A DNA stretch of 64,000 bases from Paenibacillus amylolyticus (GTDB lineage Bacteria > Bacillota > Bacilli > Paenibacillales > Paenibacillaceae), in the NCBI RefSeq assembly GCF_001570725.1, contig NZ_BCNV01000001.1, forward strand, positions 3,720,001 through 3,784,000. Direction: 5' to 3'. Under the pieces are notes generated by a model. That model was given only the letters and a program-made list of their open reading frames with translations. It was not told the origin of the DNA and ran no database searches. The translations under genes were made by a program, and so were the position numbers. Shown piece after piece: positions 50,505 to 61,960 of this stretch. The first letter of the stretch is position 1. Each line of letters begins with the position of its first letter.

Positions 50505-52418
50505 TTAAGCTTTAGCTGTGAACAACAAGTCTTTTTCTTTGATCGTCGTGCGACCAGCAGACTCAATGGACTCATATTGATGCATGTTCGTAATTATGAC
50601 TGGTGTAATCGTTGTATAACCGGCTTTTTCGATCTGTTCCCGGTCGAACTCCATGAGTACATCACCCACGGCAACCTTCGCACCTGCTTGAACTTTAGGT
50701 GAGAAGAATTGACCTTTCAGCTTCACGGTATCAATACCGATATGAATCAACATTTCTGCGCCTGTATCACTTACCAGACCAATGGCATGTCCACTCTTCG
50801 ATAACGAGAACACCGTTCCGTTAATCGGAGAAACCACGCGGCCTTCAGATGGTTGAATCGCGAATCCTTTACCCATAATCTCTTCGGAGAATGCAGGGTC
50901 TGGCACTTCGCTCAGCGGTTTAACTTCACCAGTAATCGGGCTGAATACTTGCTCATCTTGTGCTTTTGCTTCTTCAGTTACAGCAGGAGCAGAAGTTGTT
51001 GCAGCTGGTGTTGCAGGCTCAGCTACTGGTGCAGCTACTGGCTCCGATGCATTTTCTTCTTGGAAGCCCAAGAAATACGTAATGATCGCTGCTGCTACGA
51101 TGGCAATCAAACCACCAACCAGAGCATAAATCAATGTGCTAATTGCTGGACTGACAAATGCCGCAATACTCGGCAGACCCGCAAGTCCTGTAATAACATA
51201 CGATTTAACATTGAAGATCCCCATAAATGCACCAGCAATTGCACCCCCGCTGAGAGCTGCGATAAATGGTTTTTTGAACTTCATGTTGATACCATACATC
51301 GCTGGTTCCGTGATCCCCATTATAGCAGTAAGACCTGTGGAGTACGCAAGCGATTTGGTTTTAGCATTTTTCGATCTGAGACCCACACCAAATGCTGCAC
51401 CACCTTGTGCCAAGTTAGCTGCAAACATCAGTGGAATAATAAAGTCGTAACCCAGTGTTGTCATTGAACCTACAACGATTGGCAACAACGCATAGTGCAT
51501 ACCTGTAATGATCAGCAGTGACATCGTACCACCAATCAGAATGCTTGCGAAGATGGACATGTTGTCGAACAACCATGAGATACCACCAGACAAACCATTA
51601 CCAAGAACAGTACCGAGTGGTCCAACGGTCATCAACGTCAGTGGAACCATAATTAACAGGGTAACTGTTGGAACAATGAGTAACTTAAGTGAAGCATGTA
51701 TAACACGATCAACAGCTTTCTCTACATATGAAGCAATCCAAACGGCCAGAACAATCGGAATAACGGTAGAAGAATACGTTGCCGCTATGACTGTAATCCC
51801 CATAAAGGATGAGTTCTGACCATCGGCCAGCAATGCTGTAATGGTCGGGTGCATAATACCCGCAGCAAGCGCCGCAGCAATATACATATTACTACCCAGC
51901 TTACGTGCAGCACTAATTGCCAGAATGATTGGCAGGAAGTAAAATGCACCGTCACCGATTGCAGACAAAATGATGTAGGTCGAGCTGGTATCGGACAACC
52001 ATCCAACTGCGACAAGGATGGCCACGATCCCTTTGATCATACCTGCACCCGTAATCGCAGGCAGAATTGGTGTAAACATACCTGAGATGAAGTCGAACAG
52101 CGCACTTATTGGATTTCTCTTTTTCTTCTCCCCAGTTGAAGCACCTGATGATGCATTATCTGCGGTTGGTGATTTGGACATGTTGCCAACAAGTGCGTTA
52201 TACACTACAGGTACATCGTTACCGATGATAACCTGGAACTGTCCACCGTTCTCCATCACGCCCATAACGCCTGGTGTATTTTTCAGCGTCGCTTTGTCCG
52301 CTTTTTGGTTGTCATTCAGGTTAAATCTGAGTCTTGTCATACAGTGTGTGACTTGATCGATATTCTCTTCGCCACCAACAAGCTTCAAAATATCCTTGGA
52401 CAATTGTTGTTTATCCAT
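50505..52418 (-). CDS. bglP: Beta-glucoside PTS enzyme IIBCA
   Basis: A 637-residue permease of the phosphotransferase system that imports aryl- and alkyl-beta-glucosides with phosphorylation at C6. Order: IIB (1-90) with phospho-Cys26 in VTHCMTRLRF; IIC (about 100-465) with about 10 membrane segments (GGAIAGAFMGIFNVKSYV, GITEPAMYGINMKFKKP); a Pro/Ala linker; IIA (about 495-637) with phospho-His559 in LIHIGIDTVKL. IIB and IIA are intact, so it can also signal to LicT. It lies 128 bp after licT with its own RAT C and terminator between. The ribosome site is AAGGAG. Confidence 0.95.
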   Translation of the reverse strand: MDKQQLSKDILKLVGGEENIDQVTHCMTRLRFNLNDNQKADKATLKNTPGVMGVMENGGQFQVIIGNDVPVVYNALVGNMSKSPTADNASSGASTGEKKKRNPISALFDFISGMFTPILPAITGAGMIKGIVAILVAVGWLSDTSSTYIILSAIGDGAFYFLPIILAISAARKLGSNMYIAAALAAGIMHPTITALLADGQNSSFMGITVIAATYSSTVIPIVLAVWIASYVEKAVDRVIHASLKLLIVPTVTLLIMVPLTLMTVGPLGTVLGNGLSGGISWLFDNMSIFASILIGGTMSLLIITGMHYALLPIVVGSMTTLGYDFIIPLMFAANLAQGGAAFGVGLRSKNAKTKSLAYSTGLTAIMGITEPAMYGINMKFKKPFIAALSGGAIAGAFMGIFNVKSYVITGLAGLPSIAAFVSPAISTLIYALVGGLIAIVAAAIITYFLGFQEENASEPVAAPVAEPATPAATTSAPAVTEEAKAQDEQVFSPITGEVKPLSEVPDPAFSEEIMGKGFAIQPSEGRVVSPINGTVFSLSKSGHAIGLVSDTGAEMLIHIGIDTVKLKGQFFSPKVQAGAKVAVGDVLMEFDREQIEKAGYTTITPVIITNMHQYESIESAGRTTIKEKDLLFTAKA

Positions 52419-52451
52419 TGTGTTTTGCTCCTTTTATGTGTAATGAAGGTT

Positions 52452-52516
52452 AAAAAAAAACCTAAACACTGAATAATGACAAAGCAGATCAGCTTATCAT
52501 TATTCAACGTTTAGGT
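52452..52516 (-). terminator. RAT-controlled terminator before bglP
   Basis: Long stem, AACCTAAACGTTGAATAATGA with its inverse TCATTATTCAGTGTTTAGGTT, then T9 on the minus strand; it overlaps RAT C. Confidence 0.88.
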
Positions 52517-52540
52517 TTTGCCTTTTTAGCAGTAACAATC
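52512..52540 (-). promoter_or_regulatory. LicT-type RAT C (licT-bglP gap)
   Basis: The minus strand reads GGATTGTTACTGC, loop, AGGCAAAACCT. It begins 7 bp after the licT stop codon, so it acts on transcripts that read through licT. Confidence 0.87.
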
Positions 52541-52546
52541 CCAATT

Positions 52547-53398
52547 TTATTCGATTGTTTGTTCATTTCTGACAACTCGTTCAATATGAATGGTCAGATA
52601 CAGTATTTCTTCCTTGGACAACACGCGATTATAGATCTTACGAGTATAATCACTAATCCTTACTGCACATGCATGTGCTTCCGGATACTGCTTACTCACC
52701 AAGTCATGAAGCGGATTATCTTCTTCTTTATCTTCAATCGCCATTCCTTGCAACACACGTTGGGCAAAGAACTTCAGATGAGTTAAAAATCGATAATAAC
52801 TCAATGAATCTTCATCAAGCTCAATTACAAAGCTACGTCTTACGATGTTAAGTATGTCCTTAACGATATTCGTAATGCTGATCGTTTCCCTCATCTCACC
52901 GTTCATCTGGGCATTAACCAGATGCATCGCAATGAATGCGCATTCGTCTTCGGGAAGCAGGACACCTAATGTTTCCTCAATAATCTGTAGCGCCTTGAGT
53001 CCAATGGCATATTCCTTCCGGTACATGCGCTTGATCTCCCAAAACAGTGCGTTACGGATCTGCAATCCTTGACGATGTCGATCAATGGCAAAATGAATAT
53101 GATCCGTCAGTGAAATGTAGATGCTTTCATGCAGCTTCTCACCTAACACCGTCTCGGCATAACGGATAATCTCATCCGAGCACTCGACATATTCAACCGG
53201 GATATCAGACAGAAGCGTTTTGAGTTTCTGTGATACTTCCTTACTTTCAAGCGAGAATATTTTTTCGACGAGACTCTCGTCTATCAATTCACCAGTATGC
53301 TTTTTGAAGGCAATTCCACGTCCCATAACGACCAGTTCGTTTCCTCCCGGATCAATTACGGTAACTACGTTGTTGTTAAGCACCTTCTCAATTTTCAT
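52547..53398 (-). CDS. licT: LicT-type transcriptional antiterminator
   Basis: A 283-residue RNA-binding antiterminator. Residues 1-57 form the CAT RNA-binding domain (KVLNNNVVTVIDPGGNELV, GRGIAFKK). PRD1 (about 70-170) has His100 and His159; PRD2 (about 175-280) has His207 and His271, the four phosphorylatable histidines in the same places as Bacillus subtilis LicT. Phosphorylation by BglP inhibits and by HPr activates. It binds RAT RNA, seven copies of which lie in this window, including one in its own leader. The start is ATG after a spaced ribosome site. Confidence 0.95.
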   Translation of the reverse strand: MKIEKVLNNNVVTVIDPGGNELVVMGRGIAFKKHTGELIDESLVEKIFSLESKEVSQKLKTLLSDIPVEYVECSDEIIRYAETVLGEKLHESIYISLTDHIHFAIDRHRQGLQIRNALFWEIKRMYRKEYAIGLKALQIIEETLGVLLPEDECAFIAMHLVNAQMNGEMRETISITNIVKDILNIVRRSFVIELDEDSLSYYRFLTHLKFFAQRVLQGMAIEDKEEDNPLHDLVSKQYPEAHACAVRISDYTRKIYNRVLSKEEILYLTIHIERVVRNEQTIE

Positions 53399-53437
53399 TT
53401 CTTCACATCACCTTGCACCGTCAAAGTAGTAAAAGGC

Positions 53438-53485
53438 AAAACCAAAGCAGGTCACGAAATATGCCCTGCTTCTGGTTTTGCCTGA
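53438..53485 (-). terminator. RAT-controlled terminator in the licT leader
   Basis: AACCAGAAGCAGG pairs with CCTGCTTTGGTT (one bulged base), followed by a broken T tract on the minus strand. It is weaker than the other terminators of the set. Confidence 0.68.
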
Positions 53486-53502
53486 TTGAACAGTAACAAT
53501 CC
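53473..53502 (-). promoter_or_regulatory. LicT-type RAT D (licT leader)
   Basis: The minus strand reads GGATTGTTACTG, loop, CAGGCAAAACC. It predicts autoregulation of licT. Confidence 0.87.
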
Positions 53503-53524
53503 AGTATTCATTAGCCTTAGGCCC

Positions 53525-53575
53525 ATCTTACCATATAATTATCCATATGACAATGTTTTTGTGAAAGCGGTTAAT
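53525..53575 (-). promoter_or_regulatory. licT promoter with cre-like element
   Basis: TTGTCA (53548-53553), 17 bp, TAAGAT (53525-53530) on the minus strand. A cre-like TGAAAGCGGTTAAT (plus, 53562-53575) misses the final CA. Confidence 0.65.
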
Positions 53576-53630
53576 GTGCGTTAATGTGACATAAGAAGAT
53601 GCTTTACAACTATGCTTGAAGAACTAGTAT

Positions 53631-55070
<1,440 letters not shown>

Positions 55071-55128
55071 CTAATAACGGTATTTTCATTCTTTGTCTAA
55101 ATGCATTACTCTATCCTTTGTCGACAGG

Positions 55129-55213
55129 AAAAAGCGGACAATCTCCAACTAAAAGGGCCATCAGGAAAATTAGATTCCTTCCATGCCAACTTTCGCGTTA
55201 GGTTTTGCCCGCT
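55129..55213 (-). terminator. RAT-controlled terminator between the GH1 genes
   Basis: AGCGGGCAA (part of the RAT 3' arm) pairs with TTGTCCGCT and is followed by TTTTT on the minus strand. Confidence 0.7.
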
Positions 55214-55232
55214 TTACATGCGGTTACAATCC
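55200..55232 (-). promoter_or_regulatory. LicT-type RAT E (between the GH1 genes)
   Basis: The minus strand reads GGATTGTAACCGC, loop, GCGGGCAAAACCT. TAACCGC replaces TTACTGC and the base pair partner GCGGGC changes with it, so the stem is kept. Confidence 0.82.
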
Positions 55233-55246
55233 TGGAAACGAGAGAA

Positions 55247-56839
<1,593 letters not shown>

Positions 56840-56845
<6 letters not shown>

Positions 56846-56869
56846 TGCCTGTCTTCACAGTTACAATCC
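56840..56869 (-). promoter_or_regulatory. LicT-type RAT F (first GH1 gene)
   Basis: The minus strand reads GGATTGTAACTGT, loop, ACAGGCAAAACCT. Confidence 0.87.
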
Positions 56870-56913
56870 ATCAAAAGATGTTATTGCATATTCTGTTGTG
56901 TTTGCTCTTGTAA

Positions 56914-56940
56914 TGTAAGCGTAACATATCTATTTTGCAA
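56914..56940 (-). promoter_or_regulatory. bgl promoter with cre-like element
   Basis: TTGCAA (56935-56940), 17 bp, TACATT (56912-56917) on the minus strand. TGTAAGCGTAACA (plus, 56914-56926) resembles a cre lacking one base and overlaps the -10. The rest of gap 56705-57198 (about 56941-57180) shows no clear signal. Confidence 0.45.
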
Positions 56941-57198
56941 AATCAACTTCACGATTAGTCGAGTTCATTGGCAGGACTTTGGTCCTCCAAATCCGGGATT
57001 TTATCCTTTCCTAATCAAACTCCGCCAGATAAATACCTTTCATACTCATGTAAATTCACTCCTCGCCTTGCAGTTGGTGACCCCGAAAGTCCTATCTCTT
57101 ACAATTCATCCTAAAGCCGCTTGAAACCACCCTTGGAACAGGTAGACTTAATTTTAAATGTTTTTTCGGGGGAAAGACTATTCTAGGAGGATTTAGAA

Positions 57199-58263
57199 AT
57201 GACACATGAAGAAAACACATCCGGTTGGGACGCGATTGATCAAGCGATCGGAGAACTGTACGGAGAACAGGAGCCACATCATTATGGCACATCCATTCCT
57301 TATATGCTTGGAGGTCCGGACCCGCTCGACGGCATCAGCGTGTATAAGGCGAACACACCCATGCCTCATTGGCATTTTGTCACCTATGGTTTCTCTGAAT
57401 TATATGAAAAAGAGATGCAGGATGCATCCAAAAGCGGGTATGGTTTTGAACTCACATTTCGACTTACCCGCAGCGAAAATGAGACTGAACCGCCAGCCTG
57501 GGCACTAAATTTATTACAAAATATGGGACGATACGTCTTCAATAGTGGAAATGTCTTCCGCGCAGGCGATTACATGGATGCCAATGGCCCCATCTGCTTG
57601 GCGTCTGATACCCTGCTGACAGCGCTCGCTTTTATTGAGGACCCTGACCTGCCCGAGATATCAACACCTAATGGTTCAGTGCAATTTGTTCAGATGGTGG
57701 GCATTACAGGTCGTGAACTCGATATGATTCAAACCTGGAACGCTCGCGGCTTCCTGTCTGCCTGCTCCAGTTTCATGCCCAAATATGTGACGGATCTGAT
57801 GAGAAATTCGTATGCAGATATCCCTTCTGTTATACAGGCAGTCCAACTTGGAATCGAACAGGACGGGTCAAGCACTGCGTTTTTATTCATACAACAACTG
57901 AGCTGGGAGTCCCCGCGCAAAAAAATGCTGCAAAAAACGGTTCCGGCCAAACTCCAGCTTGGAGCCAAACAAGCCGTTTTAATTGGTAACATTCTTCGCA
58001 GCCGAATGTCAAAAGGTGAATCTCTGTCGTTGATCGGACCGGATGTAAATATTCTGTTCAAAGCCGGAGAACAGCCTGCTCTATTGGAATCAGATAGACA
58101 AATTACACTAACCGTGAACAAGCAGATTGTTGAAGAGTTGGCACAGAATCTCCATCCGGTTGAAGGGACATTCGAGATTATTTCTTTGGATCGTCTCCTC
58201 GTTCAGATTGTTAAAACAGAGATTAAGGACCAGGAAGGACACGTCATTAAAACGATTGGCTAA
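57199..58263 (+). CDS. Suppressor-of-fused (SUFU) domain protein
   Basis: A 354-residue cytoplasmic protein. The N-terminal about 190 residues are the SUFU domain: DPLDGISVYKANTPMPHWHF, then TYGFSELYEKEM and GFELTFRL, ending AFIEDPDL. In bacteria this domain is frequent among immunity proteins of toxin systems; here there is no toxin gene. The C-terminal 150 residues have no recognised family. The ribosome site is AGGAGG. The LuxR-type gene follows 67 bp later on the same strand. Confidence 0.87.
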   Translation: MTHEENTSGWDAIDQAIGELYGEQEPHHYGTSIPYMLGGPDPLDGISVYKANTPMPHWHFVTYGFSELYEKEMQDASKSGYGFELTFRLTRSENETEPPAWALNLLQNMGRYVFNSGNVFRAGDYMDANGPICLASDTLLTALAFIEDPDLPEISTPNGSVQFVQMVGITGRELDMIQTWNARGFLSACSSFMPKYVTDLMRNSYADIPSVIQAVQLGIEQDGSSTAFLFIQQLSWESPRKKMLQKTVPAKLQLGAKQAVLIGNILRSRMSKGESLSLIGPDVNILFKAGEQPALLESDRQITLTVNKQIVEELAQNLHPVEGTFEIISLDRLLVQIVKTEIKDQEGHVIKTIG

Positions 58264-58330
58264 GACCACTCTCAGATGCAATAAAAGAACTACGTTTTCG
58301 CTTAACGACTGTGCAGCAAGGAGGAACAAC

Positions 58331-59092
58331 ATGCCTGCCATTACATTTGCCTCACGGCACAAGGAGTCCGCAACTCGCTCGCATGCAGCAGGAACGGCTC
58401 CGTTCGACTATTTACCAAAATCCAGTCTGGACAGGCTACGCAAAATCAATCATTTTCTGATTCATGCATTCCAGAACAGCATATCGGATATCAAAGAAAA
58501 TTTAACAGGCACCTATCTTTTTCTACTCACAGATACGGACGGTGTGTTACTTTCCATGGATTACAGTTCAGATCTTGAAGCTGTAGTCGAACATTCTCCC
58601 ATTCGTCCAGGCATGATCTTCACCGCACAGAGCTGTGGAGTAAACGCCATATCTGTAACGATGAACAGCAACGAACCTGTATGTCTGCTACCCGAGCAGC
58701 ATGAAAGTCCATATTTTCAAAGTTGGCATTGCTACGCCTCACCTCTGACCATGGGGTCGCAGCATTTCGGTTATTTGGATGTGTCCACCATTAACGCGGA
58801 TATGCAGGGCGAACTGATTGCCATTGCCAAGCTGATTCCTGCTTATATGCAGAACAGTTACCAGAGTCAACAAGCTGCTGAACTTTCTGAGAAATCAGCG
58901 GTTGAGTTCACGGAGCGTCAGTTAACCATTCTGGAGATGATTGCGGAAGGCCTGACCGTAAAAGCCATTGCTTTGAAATTGAAGATCAAGGAATGTACCG
59001 TGAATCATCACAAAAAAGTGATTTTCAACAAATTAGGTGTGCAATCCAGCACAGAAGCTGTTTCAATTGCCAGCCGATTGTCTTATTTATAG
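58331..59092 (+). CDS. LuxR-type regulator with GAF-like sensor domain
   Basis: A 253-residue regulator starting at ATG 58331 after AAGGAGGAACAAC. Residues about 30-175 match a GAF-like input region (TYLFLLTDTDGVLLSMDY, FTAQSCGVNAISVTM), as found in SpoIIE/sigma-54-type regulators. Residues about 190-253 form the LuxR HTH (FTERQLTILEMIAEGLTVKA, IKECTVNHHKKVIFNKLGV). The ligand is unknown. It may be co-transcribed with the SUFU gene. Confidence 0.82.
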   Translation: MPAITFASRHKESATRSHAAGTAPFDYLPKSSLDRLRKINHFLIHAFQNSISDIKENLTGTYLFLLTDTDGVLLSMDYSSDLEAVVEHSPIRPGMIFTAQSCGVNAISVTMNSNEPVCLLPEQHESPYFQSWHCYASPLTMGSQHFGYLDVSTINADMQGELIAIAKLIPAYMQNSYQSQQAAELSEKSAVEFTERQLTILEMIAEGLTVKAIALKLKIKECTVNHHKKVIFNKLGVQSSTEAVSIASRLSYL

Positions 59093-59199
59093 AGGACCCC
59101 TATAGATTCCTATAGGTATTAAATGAGAACGTTTGTGCTACAATTTAGAGAACAAGCAAGATGTAGAGAGAGAAAACACACACATTTCAGGAGGGTAAT

Positions 59200-59979
59200 A
59201 TGACAATTCCAAAAAAAGCTTCTTTATTCGCCATGCTCATTATGATTATGCTGGTTGCATCCGCTTGCGGTGACAAAGCAGATAACACAGCCGCAACAGA
59301 AGAGCCTACCCCGACAGAAACAACGACGGGAACTGATTCTGATACAGCGAATACAGAAGAAACAGAGAACACAGAACCAGCAAGCGAAGAGTCCAAGGAA
59401 ACCGATAATTCCCAAGACGTTGAGCTGGGGACTACGGAAAAAGGCTCTTACACCAATGACTACTTTGGCGTATCTCTGAAGTTCCCGGAAGCTTGGGAGT
59501 TCCAGGATGCTGCAGGCATGAATGAACTGACAAGTGCCTCATCCGAAGCGATTGCTGGTGATGATGAAACGAAGAAAAAACAAATTGAACTGTCTCAGAC
59601 CAAAACATTGAATCTGCTTATGGCTTCACAGTACCCATTGGATGGAGGTCAAGTTGGCCCTTCCGCTATGGCTATTGCTGAGAAAGTAAGCTTGTTGCAG
59701 GGTATTCGTACAGGTAAAGACTACCTGGAAGCAACCAAAAAATTCATGGTAGATAGCCAGTTCCCTTACGATTACAAAGAAATGACGACTGAAACCATCG
59801 GTGGTAAAGAGATGGATCTGATGCAAATCACGATGGATGCAGGTGACGGTTCAACGATTACTCAGGACTACTACAGCACGATTATTGAAGGGTATGCTTT
59901 CAATTTCATCTTCACTTACATGGATGATGAGACCAAATCCGAGATTGATAACATCAAAAAATCGGTTCAATTCAAATAA
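59200..59979 (+). CDS. Lipoprotein
   Basis: A 259-residue lipoprotein: signal peptide with lipobox ASACG (Cys near residue 23), then a low-complexity Thr/Glu/Asn-rich linker (about 30-75), then a folded domain with YFGVSLKFPEAWEFQD, similar in style to PsbP/DUF1795-like lipoproteins. Function unknown. The ribosome site is AGGAGGG. It is alone and followed by a terminator. Confidence 0.86.
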   Translation: MTIPKKASLFAMLIMIMLVASACGDKADNTAATEEPTPTETTTGTDSDTANTEETENTEPASEESKETDNSQDVELGTTEKGSYTNDYFGVSLKFPEAWEFQDAAGMNELTSASSEAIAGDDETKKKQIELSQTKTLNLLMASQYPLDGGQVGPSAMAIAEKVSLLQGIRTGKDYLEATKKFMVDSQFPYDYKEMTTETIGGKEMDLMQITMDAGDGSTITQDYYSTIIEGYAFNFIFTYMDDETKSEIDNIKKSVQFK

Positions 59980-59993
59980 TCACTTTAAAATTC

Positions 59994-60036
59994 AACCCCG
60001 ATAACGATCTGTGGAGATCATCGTCGGGGTTCTTTT
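59994..60036 (+). terminator. Terminator after the lipoprotein gene
   Basis: ACCCCGA TAACGATCT GTGG AGATCATCG TCGGGGT stem followed by TCTTTT. Confidence 0.85.
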
Positions 60037-60066
60037 GTATTTGAAAAAGACTATATGTTGCATTTA

Positions 60067-61818
60067 CTAACTAGATATTGCGACCCAATGTCCATCCTTG
60101 ACTTCTACCCATCTGGAATGTTCCAGATTATAACGGTCCTCTACTTCAACATTTTCTCTAGCGGTTTCTTTGACAACATGTCTCTTTTTCTTCGCTTCTA
60201 CCTCCGGATCAGGCACAGGAATAGCAGACAGCAATGCCTTGGTGTAGGCATGTTGCGGGTTGGAATACAGTTCTTCGCTCTCTGCAAGCTCCACAATTTT
60301 CCCATTATACATGACAGCCACGCGATCACTGATATGTTTCACCATGGACAAGTCATGCGCAATGAAGAGATACGTCAAGCCGAGTCGCTGCTGCAACTCT
60401 TCAAGCAATTGTACGATCTGTGCCTGTATCGACACATCCAGTGCAGACAACGGCTCATCACATACGATGAATTCAGGTTCCACAGCCAGAGCTCGCGCAA
60501 TACCGATCCGCTGTCTCTGTCCACCTGAGAATTCATGTGGATAACGCTGTGCATGGGTGGGATCGAGACCCACCATCTCCAGCAATTCCTCCACCCGCTT
60601 CTCCCGCTGAGCGGCAGTACCTGCAAGCTGATGAATATCAAGGGCTTCTCCAATGATATCCATAATTCTCATTTTGGGATTCAGAGATGCATAGGGGTCC
60701 TGGAAAATAATCTGCATATGTCTGCGCATTGTCTTCATCTCCGAAGCGGACAAGCGATTGAGCGGGACTCCCTTAAACAGCACATCTCCACCTGTTGGCT
60801 CATGCAATCGCAGAATGGCACGCCCCGTGGTTGATTTTCCGCTGCCGGATTCCCCTACAACGCCGAGTGTCTCTCCTTGACGAATATGGAAACTGATATC
60901 ATTAACGGCCTTTAAGGTGTTACCTTTACCCAGATTAAAATGTTGTCTGAGCGATTTCACCTCAAGCAACGGCTGATCGTCTTCCAGATCTCTCGGGACT
61001 AATGATACCGGTTTGGGCTTTTTCTTCTGGTCCAGACGTGGTAATGCATTCAGAAGTCTGATCGTATATGGGTGTTTGGGGTTAGCAAAAATCTCTGTTG
61101 TTGTCCCGGTTTCCACAATCTGTCCTTCTTTCATAACCACAACCCGATCGCACATGCCTGCCACTACGCCCAAATCATGCGTGATCAGGATAATCGATGT
61201 GCCCAGTTGGTCCTGCATATCTTTCATCAAATTAAGAATCTGGGCCTGAATCGTAACGTCAAGTGCGGTTGTCGGCTCATCAGCAATGAGCAATTCAGGA
61301 CGACAAGCGAGTGCAATACCGATCATGACCCGCTGACGCATGCCTCCGGAGAATTCGTGCGGATATTGGTTGTAGCGTATTTCGCTGCGAGTTATCCCCA
61401 CCCGCTCCATCATGGCAATCGCCTGCTTCTTGGCTTCCCTTTTGGACACCTTCTGGTGTTTGATCAGACTCTCGGAGATCTGTTTACCCACTTTAATGGT
61501 CGGATTAAGAGAACTCATCGGATCCTGAAAGATCATGCCAATATCACGTCCACGAATGCTCTCCATCTCTTTCTGCGTTTTATTGGCCAGGTCGACTCCT
61601 TTAAATAGAATCTCTCCTTTTTTCATCTGTGAGGGCGGCGATGCAAGCAGCCTCATTATAGAACGTGCTGTTACACTTTTTCCGCTGCCCGATTCTCCTA
61701 CAATGCCCAACGTCTCGCCTTTTCGTATTTCAAAACTCACTTCTCGCACTGCCTGAAACTCACTCTCTCCAGAGTGAAACGAGACAGATAGATCATTAAC
61801 TTTCAGTAAAGGTTCCAT
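60067..61818 (-). CDS. Dipeptide/oligopeptide-type ABC transporter, two ATPase domains fused
   Basis: A 583-residue protein joining two OppD/OppF-like ATPases. The first half has Walker A GESGSGKS, signature SGGMRQR, Walker B LLIADEPTTALDV; the second has Walker A GESGSGKS, signature SGGQRQR, Walker B FIVCDEPLSALDV. Each is followed by the Opp-type C-terminal region ending with PHPYTIRLLNALP-like residues. It powers import of peptides or similar solutes. ATG 61818 is preferred over ATG 61836, but the ribosome sites of both are weak. The permease genes are divergent on the other strand. Confidence 0.92.
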   Translation of the reverse strand: MEPLLKVNDLSVSFHSGESEFQAVREVSFEIRKGETLGIVGESGSGKSVTARSIMRLLASPPSQMKKGEILFKGVDLANKTQKEMESIRGRDIGMIFQDPMSSLNPTIKVGKQISESLIKHQKVSKREAKKQAIAMMERVGITRSEIRYNQYPHEFSGGMRQRVMIGIALACRPELLIADEPTTALDVTIQAQILNLMKDMQDQLGTSIILITHDLGVVAGMCDRVVVMKEGQIVETGTTTEIFANPKHPYTIRLLNALPRLDQKKKPKPVSLVPRDLEDDQPLLEVKSLRQHFNLGKGNTLKAVNDISFHIRQGETLGVVGESGSGKSTTGRAILRLHEPTGGDVLFKGVPLNRLSASEMKTMRRHMQIIFQDPYASLNPKMRIMDIIGEALDIHQLAGTAAQREKRVEELLEMVGLDPTHAQRYPHEFSGGQRQRIGIARALAVEPEFIVCDEPLSALDVSIQAQIVQLLEELQQRLGLTYLFIAHDLSMVKHISDRVAVMYNGKIVELAESEELYSNPQHAYTKALLSAIPVPDPEVEAKKKRHVVKETARENVEVEDRYNLEHSRWVEVKDGHWVAISS

Positions 61819-61960
61819 GCCATCACCAGCTCTCATCCATTTTTCACATACACATATGTATACAATTATTACCTTGACAATTGTTTAGACCCTAAATAAT
61901 ATATACTATATCAATCGGAATAATGCAATTTAAACCTGAATGAAAGGAGGTATGCTTGGT

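Noticed and set aside
50853..51467. 204-codon open frame opposite bglP
   Set aside because: Cys/Trp/Ser-rich translation typical of an antisense reading of a membrane protein gene.
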